A stretch of 64,000 bases of DNA from DASXRA01 sp036506155 (GCA_036506155.1 DASXSF010000059.1:1-64000); one strand, 5' to 3'; counted from the first letter of the stretch, positions 26,139 to 34,759 are shown. The notes: generated from the sequence alone by a model not told the origin. Program-made: numbers and translations.

Positions 26139-26245
26139 GCGCTCGCGCTCTGAGCGACGCTCGCGGAGCGGATGCCGTGCCCGCGCCGCAGGCGCGCTCG
26201 AACCGACGACTCGCCCATTCGCGCGGGAAGGAGGTTCGACGACAG
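26132..26245 (+). repeat. Composite dispersed repeat between SRPBCC and ArsR genes
   Basis: It begins with the first-class end GCGATGAGCGCTCGCG, whose TGA ends the SRPBCC gene. It continues with the second-class sequence TGAGCGACGCTCGCGGAGCG and ends GCGGGAAGGAGGTTCG. Together with the following 100 bp of unassigned GC-rich sequence it separates two genes that usually touch. Confidence 0.7.
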
Positions 26246-26350
26246 GGCCCGCCGGCCGCTGCGCGGGCCGCCCCGACGGCGCGGCATGGCCCGCAGGACG
26301 CGCCGCCCGGCGGCGCAGACGAGAGGCAGACCCGGCGGGCTAGGCGTGCC

Positions 26351-26659
26351 GTGAACGTCGACCGGGTGTTCGCGGCATTGGCCGACCCGACGCGGCGCCG
26401 GCTGCTGGAGGAGCTCGGCCGGCGCCCCGCCTCCACCGCGACGACGCTCGCGGCGCAGGTGCCCGTGTCCCGGCAGGCGGTCGCCAAGCACCTCGCGACG
26501 TTGCGCGAATCGCGGCTGGCGACGAGCCGCCGCGCCGGCAAGGAGGTGCTGTTCAGCGTCCGCCCGGACGAACTGGCCGCTACCGCTTCCTGGATGACCG
26601 GGCTTGCGTCGAGCTGGCAGGAGCGCTTGCAGCTGCTGAAGCACGCGGCCGAGTCGTAG
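26351..26659 (+). CDS. ArsR-family transcriptional regulator
   Basis: The 102-residue winged-helix repressor has VFAALADPTRRRLLEELGRR, the recognition helix VSRQAVAKHLATLRESRL and the wing GKEVLFSVRPDELA. The last part (ATASWMTGLASSWQERLQLL) is typical of the ArsR group paired with SRPBCC proteins. The GTG at 26351 is the only start that fits; upstream sequence is repeat. It probably binds the palindromes before the SRPBCC gene. Confidence 0.88.
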   Translation: MNVDRVFAALADPTRRRLLEELGRRPASTATTLAAQVPVSRQAVAKHLATLRESRLATSRRAGKEVLFSVRPDELAATASWMTGLASSWQERLQLLKHAAES

Positions 26660-26668
26660 GGTCTGGTC

Positions 26669-27334
26669 GTGACGGAGATCGACCCGGAGGAGCATGTCGA
26701 CCGCCTCGCGGCTGACGCCATCGCAGACGGGAATCCGACGGCGTGGTTCGAGCGGCTGTACGCCGAGGCGAGCCGCGGCGAGGCGATCGTGCCGTGGGAC
26801 CGTGACGAGCCGCACCAGGTGGTGGCCGATTGGTTTCGCGGTGTCGACGGAGACGGCCGGCAAGCGCTTGTCGTCGGCTGCGGGTTCGGCCGTGACGCCG
26901 AGTTCGTGTCTCGGCTGGGGTTCGCCACGACCGCGTTCGACGGGTCGCCGTCGGCGGTCGAGGCAGCCCGACGCCGCCACGCCGGGTCGCCGGTGCGCTA
27001 TGTACAAGCCGACCTGCTCGATCCGCCGGCCGAGTGGCGGCACTCCTTCGACCTGGTGCTCGAAAGCTTGACCGTGCAATCGCTGCCGGTCGCGATGCAC
27101 CGACCGGCGATAGCCGCCGTGCCCCGGTTCGTCGCGCCGGGCGGGACGCTGCTGGTGATCGCCGCCGGCCGCGACGACGACGTGCCGGACGGCGACGGGC
27201 CGCCCTGGCCGCTGTTGCGCAGCGAGATCGATGCGTTCGCGACCGACGGCGTACAGCCCGTGCGCGTTGAGGCCCTGAGCGATCCGGCGGCGCCGGCCGG
27301 GCTGCGCTGGCGGGCCGAACTCCGCCGTCCATAA
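26669..27334 (+). CDS. Class I SAM-dependent methyltransferase
   Basis: The 221-residue protein has the SAM-binding motif ALVVGCGFGRDAEFVS, the acidic motif II in TTAFDGSPSAVEAAR and LVLESLTVQSLP as motif III/IV. The N-terminal PTAWFERLYAEASRGEAIVP recalls thiopurine-methyltransferase-like enzymes that act on small molecules. It follows the ArsR gene by 9 bp and may be in the same unit. Confidence 0.82.
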   Translation: MTEIDPEEHVDRLAADAIADGNPTAWFERLYAEASRGEAIVPWDRDEPHQVVADWFRGVDGDGRQALVVGCGFGRDAEFVSRLGFATTAFDGSPSAVEAARRRHAGSPVRYVQADLLDPPAEWRHSFDLVLESLTVQSLPVAMHRPAIAAVPRFVAPGGTLLVIAAGRDDDVPDGDGPPWPLLRSEIDAFATDGVQPVRVEALSDPAAPAGLRWRAELRRP

Positions 27335-27345
27335 CCAATGACATC

Positions 27346-27368
27346 GCTCTTCGCGCGAGCGCTCATCG
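27346..27368 (-). repeat. Solitary end of the dispersed repeat
   Basis: On the minus strand this reads CGATGAGCGCTCG and continues CGCGAAGAGC, identical over 23 bp to the ends at 37590 and 62735. No rest of the element is attached. Confidence 0.7.
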
Positions 27369-27399
27369 AAGTGTCAGAACCGGAGCGCATGATGCCCAC

Positions 27400-27891
27400 A
27401 TGCGTGTTGCCATCGAGCCGTGGACGGACGCCGACCTGACCATCCTGCAGCGGTCGAACACCCCGGAGATGATGCGGTACCTCGGCGGCCCGGAGAGCGA
27501 CGAGAAGCTGCTCGATCGGCATCGGCGCTACGTCGAAGGCAACGGCATGTTCCGCGTCGTGCTGCTGCCCGATCGTGCGGTCGTCGGCAGCACCGGATTC
27601 TGGGAGAAGATCTGGCTGGGCGACGACGTCTACGAGACGGGCTGGGCGGTCCTGCCCGAGTATCAGGGGCGGGGGATTGCAGCCGTCGCGGTGCGCGCGG
27701 TGGCCGCACGAGCGGCGGCTGATGGCACCAGGCGCTACCTCCATGCGTACCCGTCGCTGGACAACGGCCCGTCGAACGCGGTCTGCCGCAAGGCCGGATT
27801 CGAGTTCTTGGGCGAGTACGACTTCGAGTACCCGCCCGGACACACGCTGCGCTGCAACGACTGGCGACTGGATCTCAATGCATTTCGTTGA
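27400..27891 (+). CDS. GNAT-family acetyltransferase
   Basis: The 163-residue protein has a GNAT fold with the acetyl-CoA loop in GWAVLPEYQGRGIAAVAVRA and a motif B region ending in PSNAVCRKAGFEFLGEYDFE. The substrate is unknown. Its end overlaps the end of the glycosyltransferase gene on the other strand by 17 bp. Confidence 0.87.
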   Translation: MRVAIEPWTDADLTILQRSNTPEMMRYLGGPESDEKLLDRHRRYVEGNGMFRVVLLPDRAVVGSTGFWEKIWLGDDVYETGWAVLPEYQGRGIAAVAVRAVAARAAADGTRRYLHAYPSLDNGPSNAVCRKAGFEFLGEYDFEYPPGHTLRCNDWRLDLNAFR

Positions 27892-29038
27892 GCAGCTCGT
27901 CGATCGTCGGCGTCGCACGAATCTCCTCGGCCACCCGCGCCGCGGCCGTCCGGTAGGACGGCTCGTCGAGTACCTTCTCGATCGCGCTACGAAGCTGCGA
28001 CGCGTGCTGCGGTCCGATCCGGTCCGCCGCAGGCGCCCCCGGCGTCGGTTCGACTACGACGCCAGCGCCGGCATCCGCCACGCCTCGCGCGTTGCCCGGC
28101 TGGTCGGCGAACAGCGGCAGCACGACCAGCGGCACCCCGGCGGCCAGCGTCCCGAACGTCGTGCCCGAACCGCCGTGGCACACCACCGCACTCGCCTCGG
28201 CCAGGACATCTGCCTGCGGCACCCACGCCTCGACGTGCACATTGCCGGGCATCGCTCCGAGCTGTGCCACCTCCGTGGCCCGCCCGATCGTGAGCAGCAC
28301 GCGCACCGGTAGGTCGGCAACCGCTGCCAGCGCGGCCCGGCAGGCCATCGCGCCGATGGACATGCCGCCACTGCCCGGGATGCCACCGGCGACGCTGCCG
28401 AACGTCACGTACAGCAGCGGACGGTCCGCGCCGTCCCACCAGTCCGGCAGCGGCCCACTCGGCGCCGGGACGACCTCGCGGTAGCGGCGTGTTACGGGAT
28501 AGGGCGACGGGTCGACCGACGCGGGGAACCGCGACAGGTAAGGCGTTGCCCGAATGCGCGCGACAATGCCGTCCCCGAACGGCTCGAGCGCCGGGGCGGC
28601 CAACCGCAGCGATCCGTCTTCAGCATTCGCCCGGGAGATTGCGATCTGCGCGTGCGGGATGCCGAGCCGGTCCGCGGCGACGGCGGACGCATACTCGGCT
28701 GCCTCGTGCAGGACGAGGTCGGGGCGCCACTCGCGGCACGCGGCCTCGACGGCGGGCAGCATCGCGGTGGTGTCGAGGCGGCCGAAGATCTCGCGATTGA
28801 CGAGCACGGCCGCTTCGTCCGGCGACGCGTCCGGCACTCGTGCCCAAATCGCGTCGAGTTCTGCGGCGGGCGGCGCGGCGCCGATCCGGAACGGGTAGCC
28901 GGTCGCCAGCACGGTGTCGGAAAGCCTGGGCGGAACGACGAAGAGGGGCTCATCGCGGCGCTGTGTCAGCGCCGCGGCGAACGGCACGAGCGGGTTGTAG
29001 TGGCCGGCCCCCTCGGTCGACGCAAGCAGCACACGCAC
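27875..29038 (-). CDS. GT1-family (UGT-like) glycosyltransferase
   Basis: This 387-residue GT-B enzyme has the N-terminal LLASTEGAGHYNPLVPFA and the C-terminal donor-binding motif VCHGGSGTTFGTLAAGVPLV followed by LPLFADQPGNA. Such enzymes glycosylate small lipophilic natural products or antibiotics. It starts with GTG at 29038. No biosynthetic cluster is nearby, so detoxification or tailoring are both possible. Confidence 0.88.
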   Translation of the reverse strand: MRVLLASTEGAGHYNPLVPFAAALTQRRDEPLFVVPPRLSDTVLATGYPFRIGAAPPAAELDAIWARVPDASPDEAAVLVNREIFGRLDTTAMLPAVEAACREWRPDLVLHEAAEYASAVAADRLGIPHAQIAISRANAEDGSLRLAAPALEPFGDGIVARIRATPYLSRFPASVDPSPYPVTRRYREVVPAPSGPLPDWWDGADRPLLYVTFGSVAGGIPGSGGMSIGAMACRAALAAVADLPVRVLLTIGRATEVAQLGAMPGNVHVEAWVPQADVLAEASAVVCHGGSGTTFGTLAAGVPLVVLPLFADQPGNARGVADAGAGVVVEPTPGAPAADRIGPQHASQLRSAIEKVLDEPSYRTAAARVAEEIRATPTIDELLNEMH

Positions 29039-29063
29039 GATCGTTCAGCATAGGAGGGCGCTC

Positions 29064-29120
29064 GCCGGACGCACCCGTCTCAGGCGGACGCATCCGTCTC
29101 CGGCGGACGCATCCGTCTCA
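29064..29120. repeat. Three tandem copies of a 19-bp unit
   Basis: The unit GGCGGACGCATCCGTCTCA is repeated three times with few changes, ending exactly at the stop codon of the sigma factor gene. Each unit contains a GGACGCATCC-like partial palindrome. Confidence 0.75.
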
Positions 29121-30326
29121 GGCGAGACCGTCACGGCGTCCTTGCAGGAATGCCCGCTCTGCGGCGTTGTCGGTGTGCGCGATAGCCGCCTCATAGGCCG
29201 ATGCCGCCTCAGCACGGCGGCCGGCACTTCGCAGCAGCTCTGCGCGCACCGCGTGGAACACGTGGTAGCCGTCCAGGGCCAATTCGTCGACCAGCCGCAG
29301 CGCCGCGTCCGGCCCGTCCACCTCGGCCACGGCCACGGCGCGGTTCAGCGCGACCACCGGGCTGGGCGTGAACGCCAGCAATTGGTCGTAGAGCGCCACG
29401 ATCTGTGCCCAGTCCGTGTCCGCCGCGCTCGAGGCGTCAGCGTGCACGGCGCTGATCGCCGCCTGAACCTGATACGGCCCCGGCTCGCCACGCCGCAGGC
29501 ACAGCCGCACGATCGCCTTCCCCTCGGCGATCAGTTCCTGGTTCCACTGCGAGCGGTCCTGGTCTGCGAGCAGCACAAGCTCCCCGGCGGCCGTCGTCCG
29601 AGCGGGACGGCGCGCCGCCGTGAGCAGCATCAGCGCGAGCAGGCCCAGCACCTCCGGGTCATCGGGCATCAGCTCGGCGAGCAGGCGGCCGAGCCGGATC
29701 CCCTCGGCGCACAGATCGTCACGGACGAGGTGCTCCCCCGCACTCGCCGCGTACCCTTCGTTGAAGATCAAGTAGACCACAGCCAGCACGGCACGCAACC
29801 GGTCCGGCAGCTCCGCTTCGGCGGGCACCCGGTAGGGGATGCGGGCATCGCGGATCTTGCCCTTGGCGCGGACGATCCGCTGGGCCATGGTCGCCTCGCT
29901 GATCAGGAACGCGCGCGCGATCTCCTCCGTGGTGAGGCCGCCGAGCAGTCGCAGGGTGAGCGCCACCTGCGCGCCGGTTGCCAGTGCGGGGTGGCAACAC
30001 GTGAAGATCAGCCGCAACCGGTCGTCACGCACCGGTCCCTCCTCCAGACGTTCATCGCGCGCCTGCAGCAGCGCCGCCTCGGCATGCCGGTCCGCACGGG
30101 ACGCCTCGCGACGCAGCCGGTCGATGCCCCGGTTACGCGCGGTCGTGATGATCCAGCCCGGTGGGCTGGCCGGTATCCCTTCGCTCGGCCAGCGCTGCAC
30201 CGCGACGGCGAACGCATCTTGCACGGCCTCCTCGGCAACGTCGATGTCGCCGAACACTCGCGTCAACACGGCGACGGCGCGGCCGTACTCCGCGCGGAAT
30301 GCGCGCTCGACCGCGTCAGTGCCCAT
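29118..30326 (-). CDS. ECF42-type sigma factor with C-terminal TPR-like domain
   Basis: The 402-residue protein has sigma region 2 (about 8-80, EEAVQDAFAVAVQRWPSEG), region 4 (about 105-165, LLGGLTTEEIARAFLISEAT) and a long C-terminal extension with the DUF6596/TPR-like helices (LIFNEGYAAS, ALNRAVAVAEVDGPDAAL). This is the ECF42 architecture, which is usually encoded next to a DGPF/YCII protein, as here. It overlaps the upstream YCII gene by 11 bp. Confidence 0.92.
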   Translation of the reverse strand: MGTDAVERAFRAEYGRAVAVLTRVFGDIDVAEEAVQDAFAVAVQRWPSEGIPASPPGWIITTARNRGIDRLRREASRADRHAEAALLQARDERLEEGPVRDDRLRLIFTCCHPALATGAQVALTLRLLGGLTTEEIARAFLISEATMAQRIVRAKGKIRDARIPYRVPAEAELPDRLRAVLAVVYLIFNEGYAASAGEHLVRDDLCAEGIRLGRLLAELMPDDPEVLGLLALMLLTAARRPARTTAAGELVLLADQDRSQWNQELIAEGKAIVRLCLRRGEPGPYQVQAAISAVHADASSAADTDWAQIVALYDQLLAFTPSPVVALNRAVAVAEVDGPDAALRLVDELALDGYHVFHAVRAELLRSAGRRAEAASAYEAAIAHTDNAAERAFLQGRRDGLA

Positions 30327-30663
30327 CGGCGAACGGGCGCACCTCGACCGGCAGCGTGCTCGCCCGCGCGATCTTGCGGCCCCACTCGAGCGCCACGTCG
30401 AGGTCCGGCGCCTCGACGATCGTGAACCCGCCGAGGTGCTCCTTACCCTCGGCGAATGGGCCGTCGGTAATGAGCACGTCGTCGCCCCGTGGCCGCAACA
30501 CGGTGGCCGTCGCGGGCGGATGCAGCCCGCCGGCGAACACCCAGCTACCGGCCGCCTTGATCTCGGCGTTCACCACATCCAGGGCGCGCCGGATCCTCTC
30601 GAGGTCGACGGTCGGGGGCGGCGGCCCGTCCGGTTGGTAGACCGACATCAGGTACTGCGGCAT
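30316..30663 (-). CDS. YCII/DGPF-domain protein
   Basis: This 115-residue ferredoxin-like protein carries the DGPF motif in VLITDGPFAEGKEHLGGFTI. It is the standard partner of ECF42 sigma factors and is thought to act as a sensor or enzyme in that pathway. The ATG at 30663 is preceded by GGGAGG. The gene overlaps the sigma gene downstream and is separated by 1 bp from the reductase gene upstream. Confidence 0.9.
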   Translation of the reverse strand: MPQYLMSVYQPDGPPPPTVDLERIRRALDVVNAEIKAAGSWVFAGGLHPPATATVLRPRGDDVLITDGPFAEGKEHLGGFTIVEAPDLDVALEWGRKIARASTLPVEVRPFADGH

Positions 30664-30664
30664 A

Positions 30665-31240
30665 TCACGTCCTCCCGTAGGTAGCAATGATCACCCCGGT
30701 AGTCGTCGTCACGGAATCGACGAGCCGGAGGTCTGCGGCGCTCTCGCCGAACAACCGCGTGCCGCGGCCCATCACCACCGGATGGATCAGCAGCACGTAT
30801 TCGTCGATCAGGTCGTGCCGGGCCAGCGAGCGGATCAGCTCGCCGCTGCCGAGGATCACGATGTCCTTGCCGGGTCGGTTCCGCAGCTCGGCGACAGATG
30901 TCGGCACGTCCGGGCCGAGCAGGGTCGAGTTCATCCACGGCAACGGCTCGGACAGGGTTGTCGACGCGACGTACTTCTGCGTCTTGTTCAGCACGTCGGT
31001 GAACGGATTGTCGGTCTGGTGCGGCCAGTAGCCGTAGAAATGCTCGTACGTGCGCCGTCCGAGCAGCAATCCCCCCGTCCGACCCATGCCCTTGGTCACC
31101 TCGCGCATCATGACCTCGTCGCTGCGCGGCGCCGCCCAGCCGCCGTGGCGGAAGCCGCCGCGGGTGTCCTCGTCGGCGCCTGCCGGCGCTTGCATCACGC
31201 CGTCCAGCGTCACGTGGTTGGTAACGACGATCTTGCTCAT
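30665..31240 (-). CDS. Dihydrofolate-reductase-like (RibD_C) protein
   Basis: The 191-residue protein has the RibD C-terminal/DHFR-like fold: IVVTNHVTLDGVMQAP at the start, LLLGRRTYEHFYGYWP and DIVILGSGELIRSLA, then DEYVLLIHPVVMGRGTRLF. These proteins bind NADPH. It leads a three-gene unit with the YCII and ECF42 genes, a frequent combination. The ATG at 31240 has a GGAGG site. Confidence 0.88.
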   Translation of the reverse strand: MSKIVVTNHVTLDGVMQAPAGADEDTRGGFRHGGWAAPRSDEVMMREVTKGMGRTGGLLLGRRTYEHFYGYWPHQTDNPFTDVLNKTQKYVASTTLSEPLPWMNSTLLGPDVPTSVAELRNRPGKDIVILGSGELIRSLARHDLIDEYVLLIHPVVMGRGTRLFGESAADLRLVDSVTTTTGVIIATYGRT

Positions 31241-31314
31241 GAATCCTCCAGGAAGCACTGCCGTTGTCCACCCCCTATACGAACGGCGCCGCGGCGAATC
31301 GACATGCTGGAGGT

Positions 31315-31821
31315 ATGGATACCGAACGACCCGAGCCGCCCCTGATCGCGGGTGAGCGCGAGATGCTCCGCGCGTTCCTCGACTTCCATCGCGCGACGCT
31401 GGCCATCAAGTGCGATGGACTCAACGACGACGAACTACGCCGCCGCTCGATGCCGCCGTCTACCCTCACCCTGCTCGGGCTGGTGCGGCACATGGCCGAG
31501 GTCGAACGGACGTGGTTCCGCCGCGTAATCAACAGCGAGGACGTCCCGCTCGTCTGGTCGAACCGCGGCGACTTTCAGGCCGCGTATGACGCCAGTGCTT
31601 CCACTCGCGCTGAGGCGTTCACGGCCTGGCGCGCCGAAGTCGAGCACGCGCGCCGCATCGAACGGGAGGCCGAATCGCTCGACGTCACCGGGTATCACGC
31701 GTCATGGGGCGAGGACGTCTCCTTACGCCTCGTCATGCTGCACCTGATCCACGAGTACGCGCGGCACAACGGCCACGCCGACTTCCTACGCGAAGGCATC
31801 GACGGGACAGTCGGCGTGTGA
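31315..31821 (+). CDS. DinB/DUF664-family protein
   Basis: The 168-residue protein of the mycothiol-transferase-like DUF664 group has TLLGLVRHMAEVERTWF (His in helix 2) and MLHLIHEYARHNGHADFLRE (His pair in the last helix), which together make the metal site. The ATG at 31315 fits the family N-terminus. It is divergent from the reductase-YCII-sigma unit. Confidence 0.87.
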   Translation: MDTERPEPPLIAGEREMLRAFLDFHRATLAIKCDGLNDDELRRRSMPPSTLTLLGLVRHMAEVERTWFRRVINSEDVPLVWSNRGDFQAAYDASASTRAEAFTAWRAEVEHARRIEREAESLDVTGYHASWGEDVSLRLVMLHLIHEYARHNGHADFLREGIDGTVGV

Positions 31822-31844
31822 CTCCAAGAAACGTTACTGCGATA

Positions 31845-31857
31845 TCGTATAGTACGA
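31845..31857 (+). promoter_or_regulatory. MarR operator overlapping the -10 of its own gene
   Basis: TCGTATAGTACGA is a perfect 5-3-5 palindrome. It contains a -10 like TATAGT (31848-31853), and the GTG start lies 8 nt further on, so the transcript is probably leaderless and repressed by the MarR protein it encodes. Confidence 0.6.
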
Positions 31858-31861
31858 GATC

Positions 31862-32281
31862 GTGGTATCGAGATGGTCGGCGCTACTGGCCCTGCAACGA
31901 GCGACGCACACGACGCTGCATGTTCTCAGCGACCAGGTCGCCGAGCTGGGGCTGACGCCCGCTGAGATCAACGCACTGGCGAGCCTGTCCGACGGCACCC
32001 CGCGAACCGTGTCGGCGCTGGGCAGCCTGGTCGGCGCTGCGCCGACGACGCTGACAAGCGTGCTCGATCGCCTGGAACGGCGTGGGCACGTTACGAGGGG
32101 GACGCATCCGTCCGACCGCCGGGCCGTGCTCGTCCAGCTGACGCCAGCCGGTCGGCGGGCGGCCAAGATGATCCGGCAGGCCGTCGCCAGGCTGGAACGG
32201 CGCGCACTTGCCGGGCTTTCCGCCGAGGCGATCGCCGGCTTGCGTGCCGGCCTGGACGCGCTGGCGGAGGTGGGCCGATGA
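31862..32281 (+). CDS. MarR-family transcriptional regulator
   Basis: The 139-residue winged-helix protein has LTPAEINALASLSDGTPRTV, the recognition helix APTTLTSVLDRLERRGHV and the wing HPSDRRAVLVQLTPAG. The final helices make the dimer. The stop overlaps the next ATG (ATGA), so it is coupled to a conserved gene of unknown function. The operator at 31845-31857 suggests autoregulation. Confidence 0.9.
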   Translation: MVSRWSALLALQRATHTTLHVLSDQVAELGLTPAEINALASLSDGTPRTVSALGSLVGAAPTTLTSVLDRLERRGHVTRGTHPSDRRAVLVQLTPAGRRAAKMIRQAVARLERRALAGLSAEAIAGLRAGLDALAEVGR

Positions 32282-32667
32282 CGTTCGACGAGCTGTTCGG
32301 GCAGGTCACCGCAGCGGCCGGTCGCTTCGGGCACCGCCAGCACGTCCGGCTGACCTGGTTGGCCGTCCGGCAGTGCGGCATGCCGGATGCGATCGATCTG
32401 ATCTGCCAAGGCATCCAGCGCACTGCGCGGTACGCCGGAGCGCCGCAGAAGTATCACGTGACGGTCAGCCGAGCCTGGGTCGAGCTCGTGGCACATCACG
32501 CCGCGCACGACGGCACCGACGATTTCGAGGCATTCGCCGCCCGCAACGCCCCCCTTCTCGACAAGCGGCTGCTCACCCGCTTCTATCGCTCGACGACGCT
32601 GGCCGGTTCACGAGCGCGCACGGGATGGGTCGAGCCGGACTTGGCACCGTTCCCATGGCTCACGTGA
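32278..32667 (+). CDS. Conserved actinobacterial protein of unknown function, coupled to MarR
   Basis: The 129-residue protein contains the block FGHRQHVRLTWLAVRQCG followed by YAGAPQKYHVTVSRAWVELV, and RLLTRFYRSTTLAGSRARTG near the end. I know this pattern as a widespread actinobacterial family without an assigned function. It has no membrane segment and several conserved-looking His residues. Its end overlaps the cupin regulator gene by 8 bp. Confidence 0.75.
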   Translation: MTFDELFGQVTAAAGRFGHRQHVRLTWLAVRQCGMPDAIDLICQGIQRTARYAGAPQKYHVTVSRAWVELVAHHAAHDGTDDFEAFAARNAPLLDKRLLTRFYRSTTLAGSRARTGWVEPDLAPFPWLT

Positions 32668-33220
32668 CACGCTTCGTGAGCGCCACCAGGTAGCGGCACG
32701 GCTTGCGCGTCGGGTTGCTGAACGTGCAGTGTGCGGGCGGACCGAGCTGCAGGCAGTCTCCGGTGTCGAGCTCATGTTCGGCGTTGCCCTCTCGGAATCG
32801 CAGCCGGCCGTCGAGCAGCCAGATCTGCTGGTCGATGAACGCATAGGTGTCCGCGGCGAACGAGACCTGGGTCCCGGGCGGAAGCTCGACCTCGACGAGC
32901 TCCATCGGGCTGCCCGCCGGCGACACGGCGCGGCGCACGTAACCGGTATCCGGGTCGGTCCACGTGGGCTGATCAGCGCGGCGAGCCAGCCGGCCCCCGT
33001 TGTCCTCGGCGCGCGCCACCAGCTCCGACAGCGTCATGCCCAGTGCGGCGGACAACCGCCCGAGCAGCACCGCCGTGGGCTGTGCCCCACCCCGTTCGAT
33101 CTTGGCGATCATCGCCCGGGAAACGCCGGACCGCTCGGCGAGCCCCGTCACGGTCAGCCCGCGAGCCGCGCGGGCGGCATGCACTGTCTCGGCGATGGAG
33201 GTAGCGAGCCGATCGGACAT
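32660..33220 (-). CDS. XRE-family regulator with C-terminal cupin domain
   Basis: The 186-residue protein has a lambda-repressor-like helix-turn-helix at about 12-65 (GLTVTGLAERSGVSRAMIAK) and a cupin domain at about 105-180 (ELPPGTQVSFAADT, GDCLQLGPPAHCTFSNPT). Such regulators bind small ligands. The ATG at 33220 is 40 bp from the divergent acetyltransferase, whose expression it may control. Confidence 0.9.
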   Translation of the reverse strand: MSDRLATSIAETVHAARAARGLTVTGLAERSGVSRAMIAKIERGGAQPTAVLLGRLSAALGMTLSELVARAEDNGGRLARRADQPTWTDPDTGYVRRAVSPAGSPMELVEVELPPGTQVSFAADTYAFIDQQIWLLDGRLRFREGNAEHELDTGDCLQLGPPAHCTFSNPTRKPCRYLVALTKRVT

Positions 33221-33260
33221 AGCCGCCACTATAGGCGCACCTCTCGCTACTATCGTCGTC

Positions 33261-33773
33261 ATGATTCGAGACGCGACGCGGGAAGACGCCCCGGCGTGCG
33301 CCGTGATCTACGCCCCGTACGTCCGGGACACGGCGATCACGTTCGAGTCCGCTCCCCCGTCGCCGACCGAGATGGCGCGGCGCATCGCGGCCGCCCAGCG
33401 GGCGCATGCCTGGGTGGTGCTCGACGACGGCGGCGTTGTCGGTTACGCCTACGGCGGGCCGTACAAGGAGCGTCCTGCCTACCAGTGGTCGTGTGAGGTG
33501 AGCGTGTACGTCGAGCTCGGCCGTCGGCGCAGCGGTGCCGGGCGGGCGCTCTACGAAGCGCTCTTCGCCCGCCTCGCCGAGCGTGGCTACCGCATGCTCG
33601 TTGCCGGCATGACCCTGCCCAACGAGGCGAGCGTGGGTCTGCACAGCGCCATGGGGTTCGAGCCCGTGGGGACGTACCGGCGCATCGGCTGGAAGCACAA
33701 CGCGTGGCACGACGTCGCGTGGACGCAGCGGCAACTGGTGTCCGACGACGGCCCGCCGGCGGAGCTGCGTTAG
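33261..33773 (+). CDS. Phosphinothricin/methionine-sulfoximine-type N-acetyltransferase
   Basis: The 170-residue GNAT enzyme resembles the Bar/Pat-MnaT group: IRDATREDAPACAVIYAPYV at the start, ITFESAPPSPTEMARRI, and GYRMLVAGMTLPNEASVGLH before the C-terminal W-rich end. Members acetylate phosphinothricin, methionine sulfoximine or similar amino acids. It starts at an ATG 40 bp from a divergent cupin regulator. Confidence 0.87.
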   Translation: MIRDATREDAPACAVIYAPYVRDTAITFESAPPSPTEMARRIAAAQRAHAWVVLDDGGVVGYAYGGPYKERPAYQWSCEVSVYVELGRRRSGAGRALYEALFARLAERGYRMLVAGMTLPNEASVGLHSAMGFEPVGTYRRIGWKHNAWHDVAWTQRQLVSDDGPPAELR

Positions 33774-34141
33774 CTGGCAATCGGCTGCAGGACGTCGAAC
33801 TCGTTGCCATCCGGATCCTGCATGACGACCCAGCTCACGTCAGGCCCCTGCCCGACGCTGACCCGGCGCGCGCCGAGTTCCTCCAAGCGGGCCACCTCGA
33901 CAGCTTGATCCTCAGGGCGCAGGTCGAGATGGAGGCGGTTCTTGACGGCCTTGGCCTCCGGCACGCGCAAGAAGAGCAGGTCCGGGGCCACGCCGTCTTC
34001 CGGGCTGCCCGCCGGCGGTTCGAGAACGACCTCGTCCGTCGAGTCGTGGGTGCGCCGCCAACCCAGCGCGGCCTCCCAGAACGCCGCCGCGTGCCCGGGC
34101 TCGGTCGAGTCGACACATACGCATTGGATACGAATGCTCAT
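33770..34141 (-). CDS. VOC-superfamily protein
   Basis: The 123-residue module has the pattern CVCVDSTEPGHAAAFWEAAL, NRLHLDLRPEDQAVEVARLE and WVVMQDPDGNEFDVLQP typical of the actinobacterial glyoxalase-like group. It ends 4 bp inside the acetyltransferase gene on the other strand. Function unknown; the frameshifted gene at 41696 is related. Confidence 0.87.
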   Translation of the reverse strand: MSIRIQCVCVDSTEPGHAAAFWEAALGWRRTHDSTDEVVLEPPAGSPEDGVAPDLLFLRVPEAKAVKNRLHLDLRPEDQAVEVARLEELGARRVSVGQGPDVSWVVMQDPDGNEFDVLQPIAS

Positions 34142-34259
34142 GCGGCGATGCTGCCCGGGTTGGCGGAGCGCGTCGACGGGGTTTGCCGTACCGGGCGAGC
34201 GGTGGCTAGCGTGGAACCACAGCTTCCCGGCATGCCGAGCCTGCCGGAGGGGGTAGACG

Positions 34260-34748
34260 ATGAGCGTCCATCAATGCCCGAAGTGCGAACTGCGGTTCGC
34301 GTTGAAGACCGAGCTCGACGACCACTGCTGGCACGACCATCCCGAATTCCGTCACGAGTATCCAGCCACCAGGCCGGCGCCGCGGGCCGCCGAGGGCGGG
34401 AACGCGGAGCGCACCGAGTCCGTCGTCGCGCTGATGCGAGAACCAGGGCGATGGACCGAAGGACACTTGGTCGTGCACGGCTCGTCACTCACGTTCATCC
34501 CGTTGCGCCGGCCCGGCGGGGAGGGCTCGGTCGCCGCAACCGTCGCCGGTCACACGGTGCTGCAACAGGCACGCATCCGCCTGTTCACCGAGTACGGCCT
34601 CTCGCTGGCGCGGACCTGGCAGCTGACCGCGGAAGACGTCGATGGCCGGCGGCTGCTGTTCGCTCTTCGACCCCAGGACTGCACCGCGATCTCCGCGGCC
34701 CTCCGCGGCGCACCGCGGCCGCGCTCCCCGGAGGAGTCGGCCCGGTAG
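34260..34748 (+). CDS. Protein with an N-terminal C2H2-like zinc finger
   Basis: The first 27 residues contain CPKC, 12 residues, then H22 and H25/H27, a classical C2H2 spacing. After a charged linker (about 35-55) the rest is a small beta-rich domain (LVVHGSSLTFIPLRR, GHTVLQQARIRLFTEYG). It starts at an ATG with a strong GGAGGGGG site. I do not recognise the C-terminal domain. DNA or protein binding by the finger is inference. Confidence 0.75.
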   Translation: MSVHQCPKCELRFALKTELDDHCWHDHPEFRHEYPATRPAPRAAEGGNAERTESVVALMREPGRWTEGHLVVHGSSLTFIPLRRPGGEGSVAATVAGHTVLQQARIRLFTEYGLSLARTWQLTAEDVDGRRLLFALRPQDCTAISAALRGAPRPRSPEESAR

Positions 34749-34759
34749 TCGCCCGGCCG

